Origin: Actinomycetota bacterium | Lineage (GTDB): Bacteria; Actinomycetota; Acidimicrobiia; Acidimicrobiales; Aldehydirespiratoraceae | NCBI GenBank assembly: GCA_029979265.1 | Contig: JAPOHW010000012.1 | Span: 42,286-106,285 of the forward strand | Direction of reading: 5' to 3' | DNA length: 64,000 nucleotides | Shown here: piece by piece, positions 1-7,649 of the stretch | How the letters are laid out: each line of letters starts with the position of its first letter | Numbering within the stretch: position 1 is the first letter of the stretch | Position numbers and translations under genes: made by a program | The notes under the pieces: generated by a model | Told to the model about the DNA's origin: nothing | The model's input: only the letters and a program-made list of their open reading frames with translations | Database searches by the model: none

Positions 1-1172
1 CGAACACGGCTGCGGCTGAGGAGGCCGCGCGGACGCTCGAAGCCGAGCTTCCAGTCGTAGCCGTCGACACCGCTGTCGTGGAAATAGCCGGCGAGGCCGA
101 TGTCGTGGTGGGCGTCGCGAACGTGCTCGAGTGACCGAGCGAGAAGATGATCCCGCCACGCCTCGTCTTCGGTGTTGACACCGTGACCGGCGACCACGAG
201 GGAGTGGTCGGGGAGCGCCTCGTGGGTTCGGTGGATCGCCTCGGCGAGCTCGTCGGGTTCGGGCGCCAAACCCGATCCGCTCTGTCGGGCCGAAGTCGGC
301 CATGGGGCAAAACCACCGTCTTCTCCGACCCCGACCGGGTGGTCGTGGACGAGCCCGACGTGATCGACCGCAGTGACGAACAGCGGGACGTCCAACGCGT
401 CGCGACCGCCGAGCTGGAGCACGCCGTTGGCGTGGGCCCGCAGCCAGCACCAGAACAGATCGTCCCAGCCCCGTGCAGCCTTGCTCGCCTCGAGCGAGAC
501 CCGGCCGTCGTCGTCGGCGAGTGCATGGATCGGCTCAGCGCGCCATGTCGTCATGACCGGCTGGCGGCCCGAGCTGAGCAATCGAACCGCGTCGTGGGCT
601 GCGAGCACGGCACCTTCGGCCGCTTCGCGCAGCGCGACGCGGTCCCGCCGTCCGGGTGGTCGGGTGCCGAGGGCGTAGCCCCGCACAGCCCAGCCGATCG
701 GGTCGTCGATCGGGATGAACCCGTCGGCGAACTCGTCGAGTTCTTCGGCAACTCGGTCGACGTGGCGCTGCCAGAACCGGCCTCGAGCGGTCTCGTCTCG
801 GTGGCCGCCCTCGTCGTCGAGATACCAGCCCGGAAGGGTCGTGGAGTGCAGGGTCAGCCAGTTCGCCAGACCAGCATCGTGGGCAGCGCCGAGGATGTCG
901 CGATAGAGGTCGAGGGCGTCGTTGTCGACTCGGCCCGGTTCGGGTTCGATCCTGGCCCATTCGATCGTGACCCGCCAGGCGTTGCAGCCGAGTGCAGCGA
1001 ACTGCTGGACATCGTCTCGGAAGTCGGTTGCCAGTCCGGCGCCGTCGTTGGAGGGGGGCACGCGCCTGTCGCGTTCCCACGTCGACCAGTCGGCCGCCGG
1101 CGCAACGCCTTCGGCCGACACCGCCGATGCAGTGACGCCGAGCAGGAACGGTTCAGCGGGTGGTGAAGACAC
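1..1172 (-). CDS. GH1-fold (beta-glucosidase-like) protein lacking catalytic residues, 3' end cut by window
   Basis: The first 390 codons are open, from GTG at 1172 to the left edge; the GTG lies inside the end of the preceding MaoC gene (20-nt overlap), implying coupling in the TetR-MaoC operon. The fold matches glycoside hydrolase family 1 along its length: FLLGVTASAVSAEG (9-22) for the usual FLWG..YQ.EG, RVTIEWARIEPEPG (67-80), TLHSTTLPGW (107-116), GYALGTRPPGRRD (165-177) and GYFHDSGVDGYDW (362-374). The catalytic sites are changed. The acid/base motif NEP reads D156-D157-P158, and the nucleophile motif TENG reads A328-G329-H330-G331, so the nucleophile Glu is Gly. The sugar-binding Gln and the active-site His are Ser19 and Ser110. 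Homology is clear; normal retaining glycosidase activity is unlikely. It may be a binding protein or act by another mechanism. Confidence 0.8.
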   Translation of the reverse strand, partial: MSSPPAEPFLLGVTASAVSAEGVAPAADWSTWERDRRVPPSNDGAGLATDFRDDVQQFAALGCNAWRVTIEWARIEPEPGRVDNDALDLYRDILGAAHDAGLANWLTLHSTTLPGWYLDDEGGHRDETARGRFWQRHVDRVAEELDEFADGFIPIDDPIGWAVRGYALGTRPPGRRDRVALREAAEGAVLAAHDAVRLLSSGRQPVMTTWRAEPIHALADDDGRVSLEASKAARGWDDLFWCWLRAHANGVLQLGGRDALDVPLFVTAVDHVGLVHDHPVGVGEDGGFAPWPTSARQSGSGLAPEPDELAEAIHRTHEALPDHSLVVAGHGVNTEDEAWRDHLLARSLEHVRDAHHDIGLAGYFHDSGVDGYDWKLGFERPRGLLSRSRV

Positions 1173-2007
1173 CGGCGTCGATCACGACCCGGTCACCGAC
1201 GCGGGTCTGGAACAGGGTGCGGTCGCCGTCCGCCCACATGTGGACGTCGAGACGTTCGCCGGGAAGGACCGGTGAGCGGAATCGGGCGCTCATCGAACCG
1301 AACCGATCGGGGTCGCTGTCGCATTGGGCATGCAGCAGCGCCCGGCCGCTGACACCGTAGGTGCACAGTCCGTGCAGGATCGGGGTGTCGAATCCGGCCA
1401 GCGCTGCGAACGACGGATCGGAGTGGAGGGGGTTGCGGTCGCCGTTGAGCCGGTAGAGGAGAGCTTGATCGCTTCGCGTCTCGAAGCCGAGCACGTCGTC
1501 GGCTTCTCGGTCGGGGAGTGCCCAGTCCGCTCCCGGGCCACGGTCACCGCCCCAGCCGCCTTCGCCCGAGATGAACAGGCCGCTGCGTGTCGTCCACAGG
1601 AGATTGCCGTCGTGGTCTCGCACATTCGTCTCGTTGACGACCAGCGCAGCCTTGCCTTTGTCATAGATCGCCGCCACCTTGCCCTGCCCGATGGCCGACC
1701 CTTCCGGGGCGATCGTTCGGTGCAACGTGATCGACTGCTCGCCATGAAGCAGCATCGCCGGGTTGAAGTCGCCGAAGCTGATGCCGCCACCGCCACCCAG
1801 CACGACGCCCATGGTCGGGAACGCCTTCTGTGGCCGGACATCGCCGTTGGCATCCATGGTGTTCTCGGTCGTGAACTCGAGTTCGAAACCGGTTGGTTCG
1901 GTGGCGCCCGCCCCGATCCCCAGCGCGTAGAGGAGGCTGTCCTTGGACGTCCAACTGATCTCGTTCTCGGGACCGACCGTGCCTGCAGCATCGGGGTTGA
2001 TCGGCAT
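1153..2007 (-). CDS. MaoC-like (R)-enoyl-CoA hydratase, double hot-dog
   Basis: A 284-residue protein of the hydratase-2/MaoC type, which adds water to trans-2-enoyl-CoA in beta-oxidation-like pathways in the cytoplasm. The length fits a fused double hot-dog (N-terminal hot-dog about 1-140, C-terminal MaoC domain about 165-284). The hydratase-2 motif is visible as GDRNPLHSDP with the expected catalytic Asp190 and His195, followed by the LHG motif at 211-213. The start at 2007 has a perfect AGGAGG ribosome site a few bases upstream. It lies 13 nt after a TetR gene and overlaps the GH1-like gene behind it, so the three are probably one operon. Substrate unknown; a steroid or branched acyl-CoA is possible. 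Confidence 0.9.
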   Translation of the reverse strand: MPINPDAAGTVGPENEISWTSKDSLLYALGIGAGATEPTGFELEFTTENTMDANGDVRPQKAFPTMGVVLGGGGGISFGDFNPAMLLHGEQSITLHRTIAPEGSAIGQGKVAAIYDKGKAALVVNETNVRDHDGNLLWTTRSGLFISGEGGWGGDRGPGADWALPDREADDVLGFETRSDQALLYRLNGDRNPLHSDPSFAALAGFDTPILHGLCTYGVSGRALLHAQCDSDPDRFGSMSARFRSPVLPGERLDVHMWADGDRTLFQTRVGDRVVIDAGVFTTR

Positions 2008-2020
2008 GGTGACCTCCTGG

Positions 2021-2638
2021 TCAGTCGACGGGGCTGTCCAACGTCGAGAGCGCCATCGACGTGATCGAGTCGGCGAGCCCCTCGACCTCGGTGGGCGGCG
2101 CGGTCGTGATACTGGTGATCATGCCGATCGCGCCAGTGACGAGGAGTCGGGCCGAACGCTCGTCGAGTTCGGGTCGAGCGTCCTGAAGCGCATCGACCCA
2201 CTCGGTCGACCAACTGCGGAGTCGGCGGCTCATCGGTGAACGTTGCTCGCTGCTCAGGTGGCGGGCTTCGCTGTTCCACACGGCGATGAGGGCGGAACGC
2301 TCGAGTGCAACGTCGACATAGGCACGGATGTAGCCGGCCAGCAGTTCACGTGCATCGGACGATTCGGCCCGGGCTCGGCCGTTGATGGCGTGCACCTCGT
2401 CGGCTGCGAGCTTGATGGCCTCGAGCAGCAGATCTTCCTTCGACGAGAAGTGGCGGTAGATCGCCGGGCCCGACACGTCGACCGCCTTTCCGATGTCGTC
2501 GACGCTCGTGGCCGGGTACCCACGTTCATGAAAGAGATCGATGGCGGCCTCGAGAATGAGATCACGACGGTTGGCCGGACGGCGGCTGGACGATGTGGCG
2601 TCCACCGAGGCGTCGGGGGCTTCGTTCGTCGTCGTCAT
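2021..2638 (-). CDS. TetR/AcrR-family transcriptional regulator
   Basis: A 205-residue regulator with a Ser/Thr-rich N-terminal tail and a typical TetR helix-turn-helix at about 26-72 (RDLILEAAIDLFHERG, then TSVDDIGKAVDVSGPAIYRHF). The remaining all-helical domain should bind a small ligand and dimerise. It is the first gene of a leftward operon with a MaoC hydratase, so an acyl-CoA ligand is a reasonable inference. An imperfect palindrome lies just upstream of the start codon, suggesting autorepression. The start at 2638 leaves about 25 residues before the first helix, which is common in actinobacterial TetR proteins. Confidence 0.93.
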   Translation of the reverse strand: MTTTNEAPDASVDATSSSRRPANRRDLILEAAIDLFHERGYPATSVDDIGKAVDVSGPAIYRHFSSKEDLLLEAIKLAADEVHAINGRARAESSDARELLAGYIRAYVDVALERSALIAVWNSEARHLSSEQRSPMSRRLRSWSTEWVDALQDARPELDERSARLLVTGAIGMITSITTAPPTEVEGLADSITSMALSTLDSPVD

Positions 2639-2640
2639 GG

Positions 2641-2658
2641 TTAGTGAACGTTAACGCA
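2641..2658. promoter_or_regulatory. Candidate TetR operator
   Basis: The sequence ttagtgaacgttaacgca begins two bases upstream of the TetR start codon. The left half TTAGTGAAC and right half GTTAACGCA match as inverted repeats at 6 of 9 positions around a central AACGTT. Position and symmetry suit an autoregulatory TetR site. Regulator and function are inferred. Confidence 0.4.
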
Positions 2659-2766
2659 CTTCACCCTTCGACCGCGAGGTGCGCGGTGCGGTCCGATTCG
2701 AGCGGCGTGGGCAGTGAGGGCCACGCCCACCTGTACGGGCCATGGTGCTGCCACTACATTCCGGGA

Positions 2767-4800
2767 ATGGTCCTGCGCCGTCGTCATCGCCGCCGTCGGG
2801 AGCCGGCACACTTCACCTACTCGCGGTGGGACGGAACCCAGACGGGGTTCGATCTCGATGCCGATCATCTCTTCGGAGAGATGGCCGACGAGCTGCTGTA
2901 TCACGGAGACGTCAATTCGGCGCTACGTCAGATGATGCAGAACGGGTTGGCCGATCGCGAGGGCCGCGACATGGAGGGCATTCGCGACATGATGCAGCGG
3001 TTGCGGGAGCGGCGTCGCGACATCCTGGAGAACCACGACCTCGGTGGCGTGTACGACGACATTGCCGACGCACTCCGGGACGTCGTCGATCAGGAACGCC
3101 GGGCGCTCGACGATCTTGCGCAGCGGGGTGCGGCGTCGGGTGACGAACGCCAAGCCCAGCTGCAGAACGACACGGCGGCAATGAAGAACATGGAGCTCGA
3201 CATGTTGCCGCCCGACCTGGCTGGCCAGGTCAAGGCGCTGCAGAACTACGACTTCGAGAGTGAAGCAGCTCGGCAGCAGTTCGAGGAGTTGATGGACCGA
3301 CTGCGCGAGCAGCTCATGCAGCAGCAGCTCGATCAGATCGCCGAAGGCGTCAACGACATGTCACCTGAAGACATGCAGCGGATGAAAGACATGCTGGCCG
3401 AGCTCAATCACATGCTCGAGCAGCGTGCCGCCGGCGAGGAACCGGATTTCGACGGTTTCATGGAACGGTTCGGTGATTTCTTCCCGGAGAACCCTCAGAC
3501 GCTCGACGAACTGCTCGAGGTCATGGCCCAGCGGATGGCGCAGGCGCAGCAGATGCTCAACTCGATGACACCGGAGCAGCGGCAGCAGTTGCAGGAGCTG
3601 AGCGATCAACTGATGGAGGACATGGACTTCCAGTTTCAGATGAGCCAACTCGCCGACAACCTTCGCGAGCAGTTCCCGCAGATGGGCTGGGGCCAGTCCT
3701 ACGACTTCGACGGATTCGACCCGCTCGACATGCCGTCGGCGATGGACATGATGGGCGAGCTGGGTGATATCGATCAGCTCGACAACCTGTTGCGGGGAGC
3801 CACCAACCCTGGTGCGCTCGCCGAGGTCGACATCGATCGGGCTCGTGATCTGCTCGGCGACGAGTCGGCCGAATCACTGGAGCGCATGGCCGAGCTTGCC
3901 CGCATGCTGGAGGAGTCAGGCCTCATCGAGAACAAGGAAGGCAAGTACGAGCTCACGCCCCGTGCCATCCGCAAGATCGGCAACGGCGCCCTCGAAGAAC
4001 TCTTCAAACGCATGTCGGCCGACACACTCGGCAAGCACGCGCTCGAGAAGACGGGGGCTGGCCACGAGCGGGACTTCGACACCAAACCGTACGAATACGG
4101 CGATCGGTTCAACCTCCACATCGAGAAGACGCTTCGCAACGCGGTTGCCCGCACCGGCGGTGGGACGCCGGTGACGCTGCATCCCGACGACTTCGAGATC
4201 GAGCGAACCGAACAACTCGTCCGGTCGTCGACCGTGCTCATGCTCGACGTTTCGATGTCGATGGCGATGCGCGACAACTTTTTGCCGGCCAAGAAGGTCA
4301 CGATGGCGCTGCATTCGCTCATCTCGAGTCAGTATCCGCGTGACTTCCTCGGCATGGTGAGCTTCAGCGAGATTGCACGCGAATTCAATGCAGCGACCTT
4401 GCCCGAACTCAGCTGGGACTACGTCTACGGGACCAACATGCAGCACTCGTTCCAGATCGCTCGCAAGATGCTGTCGAAGCAGACCGGTACCAAGCAGATC
4501 ATCATGATCACCGACGGTGAACCCACTGCCCACATCACGCCGTCCGGGCAGCCCTATTTCAACTACCCGCCGTCACAGCAGACCGTCGATCTGACACTTG
4601 CCGAGGTCGCCAAGTGCACGAGGGAAGAGATTCGGATCAACACCTTCGTGCTCGACGTCACCCACTACTTGCAGAACTTTGTCGAGCAGATCTCCAAGAT
4701 GAATGGTGGACGGGCGTTCTTCACGACCAACGAGAACCTGGGTGACTACGTCCTGATGGACTTTGTCAACCACAAGCGCAGCCTGGTGCGCGGGCGCTGA
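2767..4800 (+). CDS. VWA-domain protein (CoxE/ChlD-like), actinobacterial
   Basis: A 677-residue protein. The start is taken at ATG 2767, because upstream codons are low-quality and overlap the TetR promoter. The N-terminal 60 residues are basic then aromatic. The middle (about 70-330) is rich in Gln, Met and Glu and predicted helical or coiled-coil. The C-terminal third is a von Willebrand A domain with an intact MIDAS: D494-V-S-M-S, a later Thr in the YVYGTNMQ segment, and ITDGEPTAH. Such proteins normally work with a MoxR/ChlI-type AAA ATPase as a metal-dependent insertase or chaperone; mycobacteria keep a similar VWA gene next to a chelatase-like ATPase. No AAA gene is present beside it here. 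Partner and target are unknown. Confidence 0.85.
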   Translation: MVLRRRHRRRREPAHFTYSRWDGTQTGFDLDADHLFGEMADELLYHGDVNSALRQMMQNGLADREGRDMEGIRDMMQRLRERRRDILENHDLGGVYDDIADALRDVVDQERRALDDLAQRGAASGDERQAQLQNDTAAMKNMELDMLPPDLAGQVKALQNYDFESEAARQQFEELMDRLREQLMQQQLDQIAEGVNDMSPEDMQRMKDMLAELNHMLEQRAAGEEPDFDGFMERFGDFFPENPQTLDELLEVMAQRMAQAQQMLNSMTPEQRQQLQELSDQLMEDMDFQFQMSQLADNLREQFPQMGWGQSYDFDGFDPLDMPSAMDMMGELGDIDQLDNLLRGATNPGALAEVDIDRARDLLGDESAESLERMAELARMLEESGLIENKEGKYELTPRAIRKIGNGALEELFKRMSADTLGKHALEKTGAGHERDFDTKPYEYGDRFNLHIEKTLRNAVARTGGGTPVTLHPDDFEIERTEQLVRSSTVLMLDVSMSMAMRDNFLPAKKVTMALHSLISSQYPRDFLGMVSFSEIAREFNAATLPELSWDYVYGTNMQHSFQIARKMLSKQTGTKQIIMITDGEPTAHITPSGQPYFNYPPSQQTVDLTLAEVAKCTREEIRINTFVLDVTHYLQNFVEQISKMNGGRAFFTTNENLGDYVLMDFVNHKRSLVRGR

Positions 4801-4892
4801 GGGCTGCGCGGCGCGTCCATCGACGAGCGAAACGCAGGCGCTGCCTCCCAACAACGCGGCTGGCCCGAATCTCGGCCTTTACAACTGAGGGG

Positions 4893-4911
4893 TTACAGTG
4901 ATGTAATTACA
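4893..4911. promoter_or_regulatory. Overlapping palindromes upstream of whiB
   Basis: Two inverted repeats overlap: TTACAGTGATGTAA (4893-4906, TTACA and TGTAA arms with a 4-nt spacer) and the perfect 10-mer TGTAATTACA (4902-4911). They sit 60-78 nt upstream of the WhiB start, in an AT-richer patch of an otherwise GC-rich intergenic region. TNAC...GTNA resembles BldD-type boxes but has one extra base. Likely a regulator site for the WhiB gene; the factor is unknown. Confidence 0.4.
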
Positions 4912-4970
4912 CCTGTGGCAGCTGGCGGGGCCCACTGGGGTCACAACGCCGCACGCTCGGAGGAACGCAC

Positions 4971-5264
4971 ATGGCGATGAACCACGAAACCGAAGCAGAG
5001 GAAAAGTCTTGGCAAGACTACGCGAACTGCCTCGGCGTCGATCCAGATCTGTTCTTCCCCGAGCGCGGAGCCTCCACGCGTGAGGCGAAAGAGGTCTGTC
5101 GCGGCTGCGTCGTGCGAGAAGACTGCCTGGAGTACGCACTGCAGAACGGCGAGAAATTTGGGATCTGGGGTGGGATGAGCGAACGAGAGCGTCGCCGAAT
5201 CCGCCGCCAGCGGGCACTGGCCCGGACTGCCGCTGCGGCCCAGGCGTCGAACGTCACCGCCTGA
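4971..5264 (+). CDS. WhiB-family Fe-S transcription factor (WhiB2/WhmD-like)
   Basis: A 97-residue WhiB protein. Four Cys ligands for a [4Fe-4S] cluster are present (C20, C43, C46, C52, the last three as CX2CX5C). The GIWGG turn is at 64-68, followed by a basic C-terminus (ERRRIRRQR) for DNA binding. WhiB proteins bind the principal sigma factor and respond to NO or redox state; WhiB2-type members control septation and cell division. The start ATG 4971 has a GGAGG site eight bases upstream. Overlapping palindromes lie upstream. Subfamily assignment is tentative. Confidence 0.93.
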   Translation: MAMNHETEAEEKSWQDYANCLGVDPDLFFPERGASTREAKEVCRGCVVREDCLEYALQNGEKFGIWGGMSERERRRIRRQRALARTAAAAQASNVTA

Positions 5265-5330
5265 TCACACCGACGGCCCCTCACCCGCCGCTCACGGATT
5301 CCTCGCACGCTTCGGGCTACGCTTGCATCC

Positions 5331-5492
5331 ATGAACCTCGGAACCCCGGAACTTCTGGTCATCTTGGTGATCGTCCTCCTGGTCTTCGGCGGCGCAAAAC
5401 TTCCGAAGCTTGCTCGCTCGTTGGGTCAGGCCCAAAAAGAGTTCAAGGACGGACTCGCCGAGGGGTCGTCGGACGGCACCGACGACGCCTGA
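5331..5492 (+). CDS. tatA: Sec-independent protein translocase TatA
   Basis: A 53-residue protein with the complete TatA pattern: a short N-terminus, one hydrophobic helix (about 5-20), the hallmark Phe-Gly pair at 19-20, an amphipathic helix (AKLPKLARSLGQAQKEF) and a short acidic tail. TatA multimers form the protein-conducting element of the twin-arginine export system in the cytoplasmic membrane. TatB is longer and TatE is a TatA paralogue, so TatA/E is the best call. It lies just upstream of an ECF sigma factor and its anti-sigma factor. Mycobacteria have sigE-rseA-htrA-tatB, so the association with a Tat gene is conserved in kind. tatB and tatC are not in this window. Confidence 0.9.
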   Translation: MNLGTPELLVILVIVLLVFGGAKLPKLARSLGQAQKEFKDGLAEGSSDGTDDA

Positions 5493-5501
5493 TTCAGGGC
5501 C

Positions 5502-6047
5502 GTGGGCCCGCCGCAGTCGGGCATCCCACCGGGTTGCGCATCTCACAACATCGACGCTCGAGTTCCGACGTGGACGGAGATCGCCCGCGACCACGCCGGA
5601 TTCATGTACACCGTTGCGTACCGCCTTTCCGGGAACCAATCCGATGCCGAGGACGTTGTGCAGGAGTCGCTTCTGCGGGTGAAGCGCGGCTTGGAGCGGT
5701 ATGTGCCGGGATCTCTGCATGGTTGGCTCGCACGAATCGTGACCAACGTTTTTCTCGACGAGACTCGCCGCCGGAAGCGACGGCCGCAGACACATCTTCC
5801 CGATGATCCCGATCGGCTGCTGGCGGGCGGGCCGGCGGCCGACGAAGCGTTGGCAATGGTCTCGCTGCCTGATCACCTTCAGGATGCGCTCACGACGTTG
5901 CCCGACGAGTTTCGCCAGGCGGTCGTGCTGTGTGACGTTGCCGGCTTGGCCTACGACGAGATTGCCGAGCAGCTCGGCGTGCCGCTCGGTACCGTCCGCA
6001 GCCGGGTCCACCGGGGCCGACTTCGGCTCAGGGAGGTGCTGGCGTGA
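5502..6047 (+). CDS. ECF-type RNA polymerase sigma factor (SigE-like)
   Basis: A 181-residue group IV sigma factor. Region 2 spans about 28-95 (FMYTVAYRLSGNQSDAEDVVQ, then the WLARIVTNVFLDETRRRKRR segment that contacts the -10 element). Region 4 spans about 120-178 (LPDEFRQAVVLCDVAGLAYDEIA, then LGTVRSRVHRGRLRLRE) and reads the -35 element. The start is GTG 5502; no good internal alternative exists before region 2. Its last codons overlap the next gene by 4 nt, so sigma and anti-sigma are translationally coupled. The TatA and anti-sigma neighbours suggest an envelope-stress regulon, as for mycobacterial SigE. Confidence 0.92.
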   Translation: MGPPQSGIPPGCASHNIDARVPTWTEIARDHAGFMYTVAYRLSGNQSDAEDVVQESLLRVKRGLERYVPGSLHGWLARIVTNVFLDETRRRKRRPQTHLPDDPDRLLAGGPAADEALAMVSLPDHLQDALTTLPDEFRQAVVLCDVAGLAYDEIAEQLGVPLGTVRSRVHRGRLRLREVLA

Positions 6048-6868
6048 GCCTCCACGAACGACACAGCGCCTGGCTCGACGGCGAACTCGTCGATGCAGAA
6101 CGGGTTGCGGTCGAGACCGAACTGGCGGCCGATCCGGCGCTCAGGGCCGAGGTCGACTCGCTTCGGTTGGTTCGCTCGCTGCTCCGCTCGAGTGCGACGA
6201 TCGAGCTCCGCAGCGACGCCGGAGCTTCGCTCATCAGACGGGTCGACATGCTCGACACAGCAGAGCGACCGGTTCCCTCTCCGGGGTTCAGCTCGGCGAT
6301 CCGCCGGCGTGTCCCTGCGTTCGCGTCGATAGCGGCATCATTCACGATCGTGGTGTCCGTCGTTGTGGGCATAGGAGGCGACACGACGCTCCCGGCGGTC
6401 GGCGATCTGATTGCCCGCCACGATGCAGCCGCAGCCGAGATGCCGATCGAATCCTCGGGAACCTCGCTCACATCGATGCCAGCGATGCCCGACACGATGG
6501 AGATGATGGCCGGTGAGGTCGAGGGCGGCGTGGCCCATGCGGTGTATGCCGGGGACGATGGCTCGATGGTGTCAGTCTTCCGACTCGACGGTGAGCTCGA
6601 CAGCGGAGCGCTCATCGACGAGATGGGCGGTTCCATCGTCGTTGTCGAGGGTTATGACATGTGGGCCAAGGACATCGGGACCCGTCACGTGGCCGTGGTC
6701 GACGGCGAGGGGTACGTCTGGACGATCGTCAGCGACATCGACACGGATCCGATGTCTGATTTCATGAGCGCCGCGTCGGCCGAGCTTCCGAAACGGTCTG
6801 CCACACTCGCAGAACGGCTCCGAGAGGTTGCCGACGCCATCGTGGAGCCGTTCGGTCTGGGAATCTAG
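6044..6868 (+). CDS. Transmembrane anti-sigma factor (RseA-like) without zinc ligands
   Basis: A 274-residue protein from GTG 6044. The N-terminus (LHERHSAWLDGELVDAERVAV) has the usual anti-sigma helix pattern, but the HX3CX2C zinc motif common in this family is absent: there is no Cys here. One membrane helix lies at about 91-111. The outer region starts with a Met/Ser/Thr-rich linker (about 125-165) and has a C-terminal domain rich in beta-strand residues. It should hold the preceding sigma factor at the membrane until envelope stress triggers release. The function rests on position, topology and N-terminal pattern, not on a motif. Confidence 0.8.
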   Translation: MSLHERHSAWLDGELVDAERVAVETELAADPALRAEVDSLRLVRSLLRSSATIELRSDAGASLIRRVDMLDTAERPVPSPGFSSAIRRRVPAFASIAASFTIVVSVVVGIGGDTTLPAVGDLIARHDAAAAEMPIESSGTSLTSMPAMPDTMEMMAGEVEGGVAHAVYAGDDGSMVSVFRLDGELDSGALIDEMGGSIVVVEGYDMWAKDIGTRHVAVVDGEGYVWTIVSDIDTDPMSDFMSAASAELPKRSATLAERLREVADAIVEPFGLGI

Positions 6869-6893
6869 AGAAGCAGCGCCCCCGCCGAGGCGA

Positions 6894-7130
6894 CTAGGCG
6901 GCAGCCTCGAGCCGTCGGGCCCGCAGGATGCGACGCCGCTGTCGTTCACTGCAGCCGCCCCAGACGCCGTGGTCGATGCGATTGCGCAGTGCATATTCGA
7001 GGCAGCGTTCCTGCACGGGACAGCCTTCACACACGCGTTTCGCGGCTTCGACGCCGACGCCATCGGAGGGGAAGAAGGTGTCAGGGTGTTGGGTGGCGCA
7101 GTTGCCTCGTGCCATCCAGTTGGTGTCCAT
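6894..7130 (-). CDS. WhiB-family Fe-S transcription factor
   Basis: A 78-residue WhiB protein. The start is placed at ATG 7130 because AAGGAG lies six bases upstream; a longer frame from 7160 lacks such a site. Cluster ligands are C11, C34, C37 and C43, with an extra C60 just after the GVWGG turn (55-59). The C-terminus is strongly basic (RQRRRILRARR). It is convergent with the anti-sigma gene. It is compact, like WhiB1-type NO-responsive proteins. Which promoters it controls cannot be read from here. The 211 bases upstream (7131-7341) form the divergent promoter region shared with the next gene; no clear repeat was seen in them. Confidence 0.92.
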   Translation of the reverse strand: MDTNWMARGNCATQHPDTFFPSDGVGVEAAKRVCEGCPVQERCLEYALRNRIDHGVWGGCSERQRRRILRARRLEAAA

Positions 7131-7341
7131 TCGGATCTCCTTGGTCAGAACGATGTCCAACCGCCCGCTGTCTAGGAGGTACTACGCCCAGATCCGGTGG
7201 AAAGTTGCAGTAAAGCGGTGTGTTTCGTCGCGCCATCGGTTCGTAACAAAGCGCGAACCGACCGACTGTTCGCCATGATCTCAAGCAAAACGGGTGCACG
7301 GGCAGGAAATCTTGGACCGATTCCCCACTACACTTCGTCAC

Positions 7342-7626
7342 ATGAGTGACAGTGCCGATCTCGATGTCGAGGAGCCTCCGGTTGGTCAGGCGACCATCAC
7401 GTACCTCGGTCCGGCTGCGCCCCACTGGGAGATTCGAGCCGTGTTCGGTGAACGGGACGTCATGGACAGCTTTCGCGATCGGGTGAACGCTCGCCTGCTC
7501 CTGCTTCCGCCTCATGATCCCCAGTTCCGTCGCAACCGCGAGCGGGTCAACCGCGATGGTGAGCGCGAACGCATCGTCGTCGAATGGGATCTCGGCTATC
7601 CCGAAGACGGACCTCTCGAGGGCTGA
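7342..7626 (+). CDS. Conserved small hypothetical protein
   Basis: A 94-residue soluble acidic protein with no recognised domain. It starts at ATG 7342; an in-frame upstream GTG at 7294 is less likely. The middle is rich in Arg and Leu (RVNARLLLLPPHDPQFRRNR) and the ends are acidic. It lies 23 nt before the ROK kinase gene and is probably cotranscribed with the ROK-ppk-Nudix-MFS run. Codon use is like its neighbours, so it is likely a real gene. Confidence 0.6.
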   Translation: MSDSADLDVEEPPVGQATITYLGPAAPHWEIRAVFGERDVMDSFRDRVNARLLLLPPHDPQFRRNRERVNRDGERERIVVEWDLGYPEDGPLEG

Positions 7627-7649
7627 GCCCCTCGTCGGGGAACACACCG

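Noticed and set aside
147..1166. 339-residue rightward open frame
   Set aside because: It is antisense to the GH1-like gene, whose family segments align through the same stretch.
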